Assembly (NCBI GenBank): GCA_017439665.1 | Contig: JAFSIS010000024.1 | Location: 1-64,000, forward strand | Reading direction: 5' to 3' | DNA from: Lachnospiraceae bacterium | GTDB taxonomy: Bacteria; Bacillota; Clostridia; Lachnospirales; Lachnospiraceae | DNA length: 64,000 nucleotides | In this document: one piece after another, positions 27,596 through 34,746 of the stretch | How the letters are laid out: every line of letters starts with the position of its first letter | How positions within the stretch are numbered: position 1 is the stretch's first letter | The notes under the pieces: generated by a model | Databases searched by the model: none | What the model saw: the letters and a program-made list of their open reading frames with translations, nothing else | What the model was told of the DNA's origin: nothing | Position numbers and translations under genes: made by a program

Positions 27596-28090
27596 GAGGG
27601 CAACACCAGAGCTACGGCGGTTTTTATGATTAAGTACATGAAAACCTTCGGGTTCAAGGTAAACAACGACGTTTTCGAGAAGAACTCCTGGTATTTCCGT
27701 AATGCTCTGGTAAGAGCAAATTATAATAATCTGCAGAATGGCGTTCATGCCACAATAAAGTTCTTGGAAATGTTTTTCAGCAATTTAATTCTGGGAACGG
27801 AATACGAACTGAAAAACAGGTATATGCACGTGGACTATGTGGAAGACAGTTCCCAAAGGGTCAATCCTAAAGTTCCAAAGTCTCAATTTGACACTTTGGA
27901 ATGTACTTTAGAGGAATTGGCAGTCCTGGAGTTGATCTACAAGAATCCGTCAATCAAGCAGAAGGATCTTGTTGCAGAGACCGGAAAATCGCTCAGCACT
28001 GTTAAGCGAATTATGGAATCCTTGCAGAAAAAGGAATATATTCGTAGAGTAGACGGAAAGAGATACGGAAAATGGGAAGTACTGATTTAA
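27596..28090 (+). pseudogene. 3' half of the split Fic gene
   Basis: In frame from 27596 the sequence reads EGNTRATAVFMIKYMKTFGF and onward: the second half of the Fic motif, the C-terminal Fic helices (FEKNSWYFRNALVRANYNNL) and a winged-helix tail (LVAETGKSLSTVKRIMESLQ). It completes the 5' half at 14090-14677. Without its upstream part it has no catalytic His and no own ribosome site at the natural start. Confidence 0.88.
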
Positions 28091-28094
28091 GAAT

Positions 28095-29305
28095 AACAGC
28101 GAAGATGATCCACTCGTATTGGCGAAGCTCCTGAAGAACTTTAAGGATATTCCTGCGGATGTGGAACTGGACAGCTTCGGTGAGATTTACGAATACTTCC
28201 TGGGCGAATTTGCGCTGGCCGAAGGTCAGGGCGGCGGTGAGTTCTTTACCCCTGCATCCGTTGTCCGTTACATGGTTGAAGTCCTTGCACCTACTGAAGG
28301 TAAGATTCTCGACCCTGCCTGTGGTAGCGGTGGTATGTTCGTTCAAACTGCCCATTATATCGAAAAGCACAAAGCTCAGGGAAAGCAGATGAACCTGCGA
28401 GCTTATGGTGTCGAAAAGACAGGTGCAACTGTTCGACTGGCAAAGATGAACCTTGTCCTGAACAATGTCCGTGGCACCATTACCCACGCAAACTCCTATT
28501 ACCGTGACCCCTACGATAGCTTCGGTAATTTTGACTATGTTATGGCAAATCCGCCGTTCAATGTAGATGGCATAGAACTGGACCAGGTAAAAGATCAGCC
28601 ACGCTTTAACACATATGGTGTGCCTCAGAATAAAACCAAGAACAAGAAGAAAGATGCCAAGGAGACCGTTCCTAATGGTAACTATCTTTGGATTAATCAG
28701 TTTGCAACTGCACTGAATGATACCGGTCGTGCTGCTCTGGTTATGGCAAACTCTGCATCTGATGCAGGTAACAGCGAAAAGGATATTCGTGTAAAGCTGA
28801 TTGAAAGTGGTATTATTAGCCAGATGGTAACTCTGCCATCCAATATGTTTACCTCTGTTACTCTGCCTGCTACCTTGTGGTTCTTCGATAAGGCGAAGGT
28901 AAAGAAGGACGAAATCCTGTTTATTGATGCCAGAAATATTTTTACACAGATTGACCGTGCACACCGCAGATTCTCCGATGAGCAGATCCGAAACCTCGGT
29001 ATCATCACCAGACTATACGAGGGCAAGACCGAGGATTTTGAAGCTCTGCTGGCGGATTACCGCATGAAATTAGCTGAGGCTCCGGAAGTGTCTGACGATG
29101 AAGATATTATGCCTAAGAGCTACTGGCAGTCCAATATTGACTGGCTGACTGAACGTTTCCCTGAAGGTAAATACAGAGATGTTGTCGGTCTCTGCAAAGT
29201 AGCGACAATCGGCAAGGTTTATGATGACAAGGGAAAGTTTGTTGGCTATAAGGATGATAGCATCGGTGATCAGGACTTCTCTTTGAATCCTGGTCGTTAT
29301 GTCTG
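28095..29305 (+). pseudogene. hsdM: Type I restriction-modification methyltransferase HsdM, truncated at both ends
   Basis: About 400 residues of an N6-adenine methyltransferase: SAM motif LDPACGSGGMFVQ, catalytic ANPPFN, and GGEFFTPASVVRYMVE. The N-terminal helical domain (about 120 residues) is absent: the sequence begins abruptly (NSEDDPLVLAKLL) five bases after the Fic stop. The C-terminus ends at SLNPGRYV where an IS relic supplies a stop. No hsdS or hsdR is present, so the system is dead. Confidence 0.85.
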
Positions 29306-29468
29306 ACCAATGCACTCCAAAGCCTGATGGCTTTGTTTGTGGAACACATTTCCAACTTGTCAGCAGATATCACATCCGTAATCAAAGGTAAAGTAAGCGA
29401 ATGGATTGCTTCTCAAGCCTCATTTATTCAAGCTTTATTTGGAAATATCTGCTGGGAAAGTTGAGTAA
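29302..29468 (+). mobile_element. IS4-family relic A, 3' end only
   Basis: The + strand reads TNALQSLMALFVEHISNLSA and on to GNICWES, the C-terminus of the same transposase found (shortened) at 30525. It ends with the terminal repeat AAAGTTGAGTA. It truncates hsdM. About 34 codons present here are deleted from copy B. Confidence 0.75.
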
Positions 29469-29619
29469 TATATTTTTCTTCAATATCATTTGCAACCATG
29501 TCTTCCTTTCCGTATTTTATCTTAATAATTTCTTTTGCTAAAGAAATATAACTACACTCTTCTCTCGTCAATTCTTTTTTACATCCCATCTCATACTTGC
29601 TTTTATATTCCTGTAACAT
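29428..29619 (-). pseudogene. Short truncated ORF cut by the IS relic
   Basis: 63 codons on the minus strand (MLQEYKSKYEMGCKKELTRE and on). The last 14 or so lie in the IS end, so only about 50 residues are native. They are charged and helix-like and I recognise no family. No good ribosome site. It may be the start of a gene interrupted by the IS, or chance. Confidence 0.25.
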
Positions 29620-29712
29620 ATACTTTTTCCACTTATAACTACACTATCCCACTACCAAATGGCATAAGAGGGGAAATCCCCCTCTTATGCCCATACTTCA
29701 TATCAAATAAAT

Positions 29713-30027
29713 TTATATCATTCTATCCTCATAATCCTGCAGTTCATGGAAAATATTATCCACAATGGCAATATTCTCCTCAATCCTATACAGCATAAAA
29801 TATCTATGATTCAGAAAATTGATCCTTCTGTACCCCAGCTGCTTCAAATGTGGATTCTCACATTCTTTCAGGCTCCCGGCCACCTGAGATAATCTGGCTA
29901 CTGTTTTTTCAAAATCATCCAGCAAATTACCCGCCGCCTGCTCATTACATTTTTCAAATAGAAGATACCATATGAACTGATCCAAGTCCTGTTCTGCATC
30001 TTCCGTAACCATTACTTTATAATCCAT
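29713..30027 (-). CDS. RelE/ParE-family toxin
   Basis: 104 residues (MDYKVMVTEDAEQDLDQFIW; ending HELQDYEDRMI) with the RelE/ParE fold pattern, including the LGYRRINFLNHRYFMLYRI core strands. Toxins of this family cleave mRNA at the ribosome or poison gyrase. It overlaps the antitoxin by 11 bases, the usual arrangement. It appears intact. It lies between two inverted IS4 relics, which could have carried it. Confidence 0.85.
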   Translation of the reverse strand: MDYKVMVTEDAEQDLDQFIWYLLFEKCNEQAAGNLLDDFEKTVARLSQVAGSLKECENPHLKQLGYRRINFLNHRYFMLYRIEENIAIVDNIFHELQDYEDRMI

Positions 30028-30316
30028 ATTTAGACCTCATATCAGAGACCACTTCATCAGCTTCACGATATTTGCCTTCCTCAAAATGCTTTCTTGATTT
30101 TTCCAGCTTCATCAGTATTTCTTCTTCTGTCATAGCTGCATATGGACTATGTGTATCTGTGTTCCTTTTTATTTCAAAAGGAAACCCGTTATTGGCTACT
30201 GCCTGGGTTAAAAATATCCGTATCGCTGTAGTTGTATCAGTACCCAAATCTTTAAATAACAGATCTGATTTCTTTTTAAGCTCATCATCTACCCTTACTT
30301 GAATTGTACTTGCCAT
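30017..30316 (-). CDS. RelB/DinJ-family antitoxin
   Basis: 99 residues starting ASTIQVRVDDELKKKSDLLF, a ribbon-helix-helix N-terminus typical of RelB/DinJ, with a C-terminal toxin-binding tail. The start ATG has AGGGAGGTG upstream on the minus strand; the frame is open eight codons further. It precedes and overlaps the toxin. An inverted repeat over the -35 box upstream fits autorepression by the pair. Confidence 0.87.
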   Translation of the reverse strand: MASTIQVRVDDELKKKSDLLFKDLGTDTTTAIRIFLTQAVANNGFPFEIKRNTDTHSPYAAMTEEEILMKLEKSRKHFEEGKYREADEVVSDMRSKYGL

Positions 30317-30339
30317 GGCTATGCACCTCCCTATTCCCA

Positions 30340-30381
30340 ATTATATTGCACATTCATTGCTGTTTCAATACAAATGTATTG
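30340..30381 (-). promoter_or_regulatory. Promoter and operator of the toxin-antitoxin pair
   Basis: On the minus strand TTGAAA (30363-30368) and TATAAT (30340-30345) are 17 bases apart. A perfect inverted repeat, CAATACA-AA-TGTATTG (30366-30381), overlaps the -35 box and is a good candidate for antitoxin binding. Confidence 0.7.
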
Positions 30382-30520
30382 TCTGTGTTGAATTATCATT
30401 TTATGATATTTAATTATTTTTAAATTTCGATATTCTGTATTTTAATAAGGAGCTTATTTCAAACAGATATAATTATATACTCAACCGACTGATACAATCA
30501 GAGCATAATATAAGTATTAT

Positions 30521-31571
30521 TTACTCAACTTTCCCAGCAGATATTTCCAAACAAAGCCATCAGGCTTTGGAGTGCATTGGTCAGATCCATGTCCTGTATA
30601 TCATCACAGAACATGAAAAATAATTCCCCATAGGTTTTCTGGTCATTTTGATTCCTGCGATTCCATTCCAGAAGGATATATCTTGTAAATACAATGGCTG
30701 TATGACTTACCATTGCACCATAATTATGGCTCTGAAATTCAGTGCCTAACTTCAAAAAAGATTTGGATGATTTAAAGAAACATTCGATAGACCATCTGTT
30801 TCCATAAATCCGTACGATTTCCGCATCGCTTAGGGATAAGTCAGTGCTTAAGATATATAGGCATTCACTTTTCTTATTGCGGTTACGTACAAATACAATT
30901 TTTACCGCAATTCCCATTTTCGTGGTAACGGTCAGTGAGCCAAAAATATTTCTGCCACCCTCAAAGCTTACAAATTTTTTCAGTTCTGAAAGTTTGTATG
31001 ACTTGCCATTATAGGTATAACGTTGTTTCAACTGCTTAACCATACCTATTGTATCAAGTCCAAGATGAAGAATTTCTGCAATCATTGGCTTGGTAGTAAA
31101 CCATGTGTCCATAAGGATATACTGAGCCTTTATGCCGACATTTAATGCCCTTTTGATTAAGTGTCATAAACGCGGGCAAGAAGTTCTACCGATTTGCTAC
31201 GGTTACGTTTGATAACGGAATCATCAAGGATCAAAACCTGTACCCTTTCCGGTCTGGTAAGCTTATCAAATGCTGTAGTGACTTTAACCGCAAGGAGGAG
31301 AAGAAAGCGGCTCCAGTTATAGGAAGTTTCATTCAGAAAACGATAGTAGGTATTTTTGGAAACTGCCTGATCCTTATGTTTTGAATTCAGGAAGCGAAAA
31401 AGATTTTTTCCCTGAAAAACTAACAGCAATAAAAACTGAAATACATCATATGCGGAAATCCCACATGATTTTTTGATATTTGATTTGCGCAACAATTTTC
31501 CAATCTGAAGTTCTTTTATCGCATTGGAAAACGGATTTTGAGTATTTTGTGGAATTGTCAAAGTTGAGTAA
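30521..31571 (-). mobile_element. IS4-family element, defective copy B
   Basis: Bounded by 11-bp terminal inverted repeats TACTCAACTTT (30522) and AAAGTTGAGTA (to 31570). The transposase inside has two internal deletions. No clear target duplication is seen. Its right end is 75 bases before spoVAC and forms the right edge of the island. Confidence 0.78.
30525..31561 (-). pseudogene. IS4-family transposase, disrupted
   Basis: The N-terminal part (from a probable TTG start at 31561: TIPQNTQNPFSNAIKELQIG, with the catalytic LILDDSVIKRNRSKSVELL) stops at 31157. The C-terminal part resumes at MDTWFTTKPM (31112) and includes GNRWSIECFFKSSKSFLKLG. Roughly 80-100 residues are missing between them and the frame is broken. 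A further 34 residues are missing near the C-terminus compared with relic A, between short repeats encoding ALF. It cannot make a working transposase. Confidence 0.82.
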
Positions 31572-31645
31572 TTATGAATAAGTTCTGTTTTTTTGCGGAC
31601 AATAAGGGAAAAGCCAGATCGAAAATAAGTAGGTTGGAGGAAAAG

Positions 31646-32134
31646 ATGGGACAGAGCAAAGAGCAGAACAAGCCGGTATCGGAAAAGGAAAAACAGCAGT
31701 ATCAGGAGTATGTCAAGGAGATGACCCCTACCCATAATCTGGGTATGCAGATGCTTAACGCCTTCGTGTGCGGAGGAATCATCTGCTGTATCGGACAGGG
31801 GATTTTATCCTATTGTACCAATACCCTGGGGATGGAAAAGGAGACGGCAGCAAGCTGGTGTTCCCTGTCGTTAATTCTGTTGTCGGTGGTGCTGACGGCC
31901 TTTCACCTTTATGGAAAGATCGTAAAGTGGGGAGGAGCCGGAGCCCTGGTGCCGATCACCGGCTTTGCCAATTCCGTGGCGGCTACAGCCATTGAATTTA
32001 AAAAAGAGGGACAGGTCTTCGGAACAGGTTCCAAGATTTTTACCATAGCCGGACCGGTGATCCTGTACGGAATATTAGCCAGCTGGGTGCTGGGACTGAT
32101 CTACTGGATTGCAAAGATGCTGGGGTGGATGTAA
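31646..32134 (+). CDS. spoVAC: Stage V sporulation protein AC
   Basis: 162 residues, with four hydrophobic segments after a charged N-terminus (YVKEMTPTHNLGMQMLNAFV). SpoVAC is the mechanosensitive membrane component of the SpoVA dipicolinic-acid channel. GGAGG lies seven bases before the ATG. Normally it follows spoVAB directly; here it stands alone behind the island and ends in its own terminator. No clear forespore promoter was found in the 75 bases before it. Confidence 0.93.
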   Translation: MGQSKEQNKPVSEKEKQQYQEYVKEMTPTHNLGMQMLNAFVCGGIICCIGQGILSYCTNTLGMEKETAASWCSLSLILLSVVLTAFHLYGKIVKWGGAGALVPITGFANSVAATAIEFKKEGQVFGTGSKIFTIAGPVILYGILASWVLGLIYWIAKMLGWM

Positions 32135-32206
32135 AGGATTGGCGTCGTATCTGGGGAAAAGATGAAATGATAAATGGTGAGGGATAAATAGAAGTTGGTC
32201 GAGAGA

Positions 32207-32236
32207 AAGTCTGCGGAGAAATCTGCGGACTTTTTT
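32207..32236 (+). terminator. Rho-independent terminator after spoVAC
   Basis: AAGTCTGC pairs with GCGGACTT (one G-T pair) and is followed by a run of Ts. Confidence 0.8.
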
Positions 32237-32294
32237 ACATAATTACTTTATTTTCACCTGTAATTGTAACATAATGCAAATAAGAGGTGAAAAT

Positions 32295-32695
32295 ATGATA
32301 AAAACATATGCGATGTTAATGGAAGAATTGAGGGGATACAGTGCTCCAGCAAATAAATTGGGCAGAATGGTGAAAGAGGGATTATGTACTCATATTGTAA
32401 GGGGATTATATGAAACGGATAAAACCACACCGGGCTATCTGTTGGCTGGAAGTATTTATGGTCCGTCCTATTTATCTTTTGAGTTTGCGCTCGCACAGTA
32501 TGGATTAATACCAGAAGCTGTTTATACGTTTACATCGGCTACTTTTGAAAAGAAAAAGAGTAAAAAATACAGCACACCTTTTGGTACATTTTTTTATAGA
32601 GATGTACCATCAGGGGTGTAGCCTTATGGAGTCCGTTTGCAAAAAGAGGGCGGATATGCTTATCAAATTGCGTCTCCAGAGAAAGCTCTTTGATA
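32295..32695 (+). pseudogene. AbiEi-like antitoxin gene, frameshifted remnant
   Basis: ATG 32295 (AGAGGTGAAAAT upstream) begins IKTYAMLMEELRGYSAPANK, then LVRGLYETDK-like and SYLSFEFALAQYGLIPEAVY, typical of AbiEi winged-helix antitoxins of type IV systems. It is broken at about 32620; the continuation PYGVRLQKEGGYAYQIASPE is in another frame and then hits stops. Nonfunctional. Confidence 0.72.
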
Positions 32696-32701
32696 GAATA
32701 G

Positions 32702-32938
32702 ATGCTTTTGCAGTATCCCGCAGATACAATTTATGAAAAAAAGAACGCAATAAAAGAAATTATGCAGGAGATTGTACTGTGTGGATTGAGCAGAGCTGGT
32801 TTTTTTAAAGAAGCTGCTTTTTACGGTGGAACCGCTTTGAGGATTTTTTATGGGCTGGACAGATTTTCAGAAGATATGGAATTTTCATTAATGACAGAAA
32901 ATGGAAGGATTGGCAGGAATTTGAAAATAACTTTTTAA
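32702..32938 (+). pseudogene. AbiEii-like nucleotidyltransferase toxin, N-terminal remnant
   Basis: Reads AIKEIMQEIVLCGLSRAGFF then AAFYGGTALRIFYGLDRFSE, the GG(T/S) nucleotidyltransferase core of AbiEii/AbiGii toxins. It ends by frameshift at 32938, and most of the protein is missing. Together with the upstream AbiEi remnant it is a dead AbiE abortive-infection module. Confidence 0.72.
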
Positions 32939-33074
32939 AGTGGGAAAATTCAAAGGATTTTGTGCTTTCCTCAAACTATTATTTTATAAAATATTTACAC
33001 TAAAAAATGAAAAAAATGACTTAAGCCAGAGGCTATGATAATTTATCTCTAAAAGCAGGAAGGAGATACTGATC

Positions 33075-33180
33075 ATGAGTAATCCATTTTATGCCCATAT
33101 TTCAAAAGATGGGAGAAAACAGACTGTATTACAGCATTTGCAGATTTATGCTGTTTTGTATGGCATTACCTGCCGCGTCT
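33075..33180 (+). pseudogene. cas3: Extreme N-terminal remnant of type I-C cas3
   Basis: ATG 33075 with GGAAGGAG upstream begins NPFYAHISKDGRKQTVLQHL, which matches the start of the Cas3 HD nuclease domain (typical: YYAHI.DG..QTV.EHL). After about 30 residues it runs straight into a CRISPR-repeat sequence. A deletion appears to have joined the start of the cas operon to its array. The identification is by motif recall. Confidence 0.6.
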
Positions 33181-33209
33181 CTCCCCGCATGGGGAGAGTG
33201 GATTGAAAT
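33177..33209 (+). CRISPR. Single orphan type I-C CRISPR repeat
   Basis: A 33-bp unit with perfect palindrome CTCTCCCC-GCAT-GGGGAGAG and the I-C-type 3' tail GTGGATTGAAAT. Only one copy exists; no second repeat is found in the following few hundred bases, so it is a relic rather than an array. It sits immediately after the cas3-like fragment. Confidence 0.7.
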
Positions 33210-33481
33210 TAAGCGCTTACAAAAGAAATTGTTGGGAGAAAAAAGATAGCGCAGTGGAAGATTTTTATTTTGTATAAGAGTATGATTCCAAAAAGGAAGC
33301 AACAGATAGATTGTACCAGCTGCAGGATTTAATTTGAGGGGTACAAGTCAAGAGAGTATAAATGGGTACCAGCACCAGAGAAGTCCTGCATTTTGGTTGG
33401 TGAGGATCGGGAATATGGAAAAACTATCTAAGAGTAAAAAGAGATTGAAAGTTTTGTATTAGTAGTAGAATACATAAAAAT
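33210..33481. other. Unassigned remnant region after the orphan CRISPR repeat
   Basis: About 270 bases without a supported gene, rich in stops in all frames. The first about 35 bases could be a former spacer, but nothing proves it. Confidence 0.3.
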
Positions 33482-33505
33482 AAAGAGCTATATAGAGGCT
33501 CTTTT
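33482..33505 (+). terminator. Possible terminator
   Basis: AAAGAGC and GCTCTTT flank a 9-nt loop and end in Ts. It may be the former end of the CRISPR locus. Confidence 0.5.
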
Positions 33506-33571
33506 GTATACAATTTTTTTAAAGTAGTGAAATAAAAAATGCTCATCCACCCTCAATCTTTCTCCAACAGT

Positions 33572-33925
33572 TCAAGGTTGCTCGGTATTTTTCACCTCCA
33601 ACGACCGATGCTCATTCTTGATCTCCCAGTGGATCAGGAAGGTCAAAAGACCTCTCAAAAGGATGACGGCGCCCAAAATTCCCAGCTCTTCCCAGTCTCT
33701 GACGATAACGGTACGAAGTACCTCACTGCCCATCTTAAATTCCAGGGAAAGGGCAATTCCTTCTGCCAGATTAAGTCTCAGTCGGGAATCCTTGCGAATC
33801 CACTGAATAAAGCATTTCACGGCACTGACTACCAACACAAAAATACCAAAAAGCTCCAATAGAATTGTACAGAATTCAACAATGTAGGTCAGGCCGGAGT
33901 CCATGGCATGTAAAAAAGCGGTCAT
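33572..33925 (-). CDS. DUF1622 membrane protein
   Basis: 117 residues on the minus strand, starting TAFLHAMDSGLTYIVEFCTI. Two or three hydrophobic helices and the family phrase RLNLAEGIALSLEFKMGSEV indicate DUF1622. Function is unknown to me. ATG 33925 is preceded by AAAGGAG. It is the only intact minus-strand gene outside the toxin-antitoxin pair. Confidence 0.85.
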   Translation of the reverse strand: MTAFLHAMDSGLTYIVEFCTILLELFGIFVLVVSAVKCFIQWIRKDSRLRLNLAEGIALSLEFKMGSEVLRTVIVRDWEELGILGAVILLRGLLTFLIHWEIKNEHRSLEVKNTEQP

Positions 33926-33973
33926 TATATTTATCTCCTTTTGCATACGGAATAATCCATTAAAATATTCTTA

Positions 33974-34125
33974 TATTGGCAACTGTTCAGGACAGGCTTG
34001 GGAATCCTGCAGATTTCCTCACTTTAGAGATCCATCCAATAGAAATATTTAAAAATAGTCCTTAGAAAGTAAACTTTCACGGCCTATTTTGTAATTATTT
34101 CTGCTGTCCTGAATAGTTGCCAATA
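33974..34125. repeat. Palindromic repeat element, copy 1
   Basis: 152 bp with 22-bp terminal inverted repeats (one mismatch) built on CTGTTCAGGACAG / CTGTCCTGAATAG. The interior contains ATCCATCCAATAGAAATAT and inner hairpins shared with copies at 38408 and 41435. MITE-like or a structured RNA. Confidence 0.85.
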
Positions 34126-34198
34126 TTGTTAATTTTTTAATTAGTATAACCATTTTATAAAAAAATAACAAGATACCGGGAAAATCTACCAGAAAAAC

Positions 34199-34227
34199 TT
34201 GCAAAATGACGGACTAAAGGCTATGAT
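34199..34227 (+). promoter_or_regulatory. Promoter for the ArsC/Spx-like gene
   Basis: TTGCAA (34199-34204) and TATGAT (34222-34227), 17-base spacing. The spacer begins with AATGAC, a word also found upstream of TATGAT before cas3 (33015) and tmk (42520). Confidence 0.6.
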
Positions 34228-34247
34228 AAGATTATGGGTCATTGTGT

Positions 34248-34283
34248 GAAATTGTAAATATTTCTGCGGTCCTGAGTGGTTAC
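34248..34283 (+). repeat. Half copy of the palindromic repeat in a 5' leader
   Basis: TTGTAAATATTTCTGC then GGTCCTGAGTGGTTA matches the right half of the full copies (34090-34120, 38517-38546). It begins about 20 bases after the -10 box, inside the leader of the ArsC/Spx-like gene. Confidence 0.65.
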
Positions 34284-34314
34284 GTTAAATCATAGAAATA
34301 ATGGAGTAATTGAA

Positions 34315-34680
34315 ATGGGAATGAAGGTACAGTTTGTAGAATATCCTAAATGTTCAACCTGTCAGAAGGCGAAAAAATGGCTGGAAGGACAGAAGATTGA
34401 GTTCGAGGACAGACACATTAAGGAACAGCAGCCAACTTATGAAGAGCTGAAGGAATGGTATGAGAAAAGCGGACTTCCCCTGAAGAAGTTTTTTAATACC
34501 AGCGGACTTCTGTACAAGGAAATGCAGCTGAAGGATAAATTACCCGGAATGAGCGAAGAGGAACAGCTCAGACTTTTAGCCGGTGATGGAATGTTGGTGA
34601 AGCGGCCTGTACTGTGGAATAAGGATTTTGTTCTGGTGGGCTTCAAGGAAGCTGAGTGGTCAGAAAAATTATTGAACTGA
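34315..34680 (+). CDS. ArsC/Spx family thioredoxin-fold protein
   Basis: 121 residues (KVQFVEYPKCSTCQKAKKWL). The CxxC redox pair at residues about 12-15 and the C-terminal phrase LVKRPVLWNKDFVLVGFKEA place it in the arsenate-reductase-like/Spx/MgsR group. It may reduce a substrate or act as a redox-sensitive regulator. ATG 34315 has GGAG about nine bases upstream; the upstream in-frame ATG at 34276 lies in the repeat and lacks a site. No ars genes are nearby, so the ArsC activity itself is uncertain. Confidence 0.82.
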   Translation: MGMKVQFVEYPKCSTCQKAKKWLEGQKIEFEDRHIKEQQPTYEELKEWYEKSGLPLKKFFNTSGLLYKEMQLKDKLPGMSEEEQLRLLAGDGMLVKRPVLWNKDFVLVGFKEAEWSEKLLN

Positions 34681-34746
34681 CAGAGAATGTATTAAAAGCA
34701 GATTCTTTCTTAAAACGGAGGAACAAAAGAAAGGAAGACCTTTTCT

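Larger units (their letters stand above)
14676..27597 (+). mobile_element. 12.9-kb SCC-like integrative element inserted in a Fic gene
   Basis: Joining 14675 to 27596 restores an uninterrupted Fic coding sequence (HPFC-EGNTRATAVF). Both junctions carry the dinucleotide GA (14676-14677 and 27596-27597), as expected for a large serine recombinase that exchanges at a 2-bp core. The element contains a DUF927 ATPase gene and a large serine recombinase near its middle, the pairing known from staphylococcal cassette chromosomes (Cch with Ccr). Both are now defective. Cargo: SymE-like toxin, small ORFs, metallophosphoesterase, primase-helicase-PLD protein and an acidic partner. Boundaries are inferred from the split gene; no free attP was seen. 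Confidence 0.78.

Noticed and set aside
28011..28964. 317-codon minus-strand frame opposite hsdM
   Set aside because: Antisense shadow without motif or ribosome site.
31571..31645. Sigma-G promoter before spoVAC (GAATA ... CAATAAG)
   Set aside because: Spacing 19 and several -10 mismatches; not better than chance.
33177..33300. CRISPR array
   Set aside because: Only one repeat is present, so it is treated as a relic.
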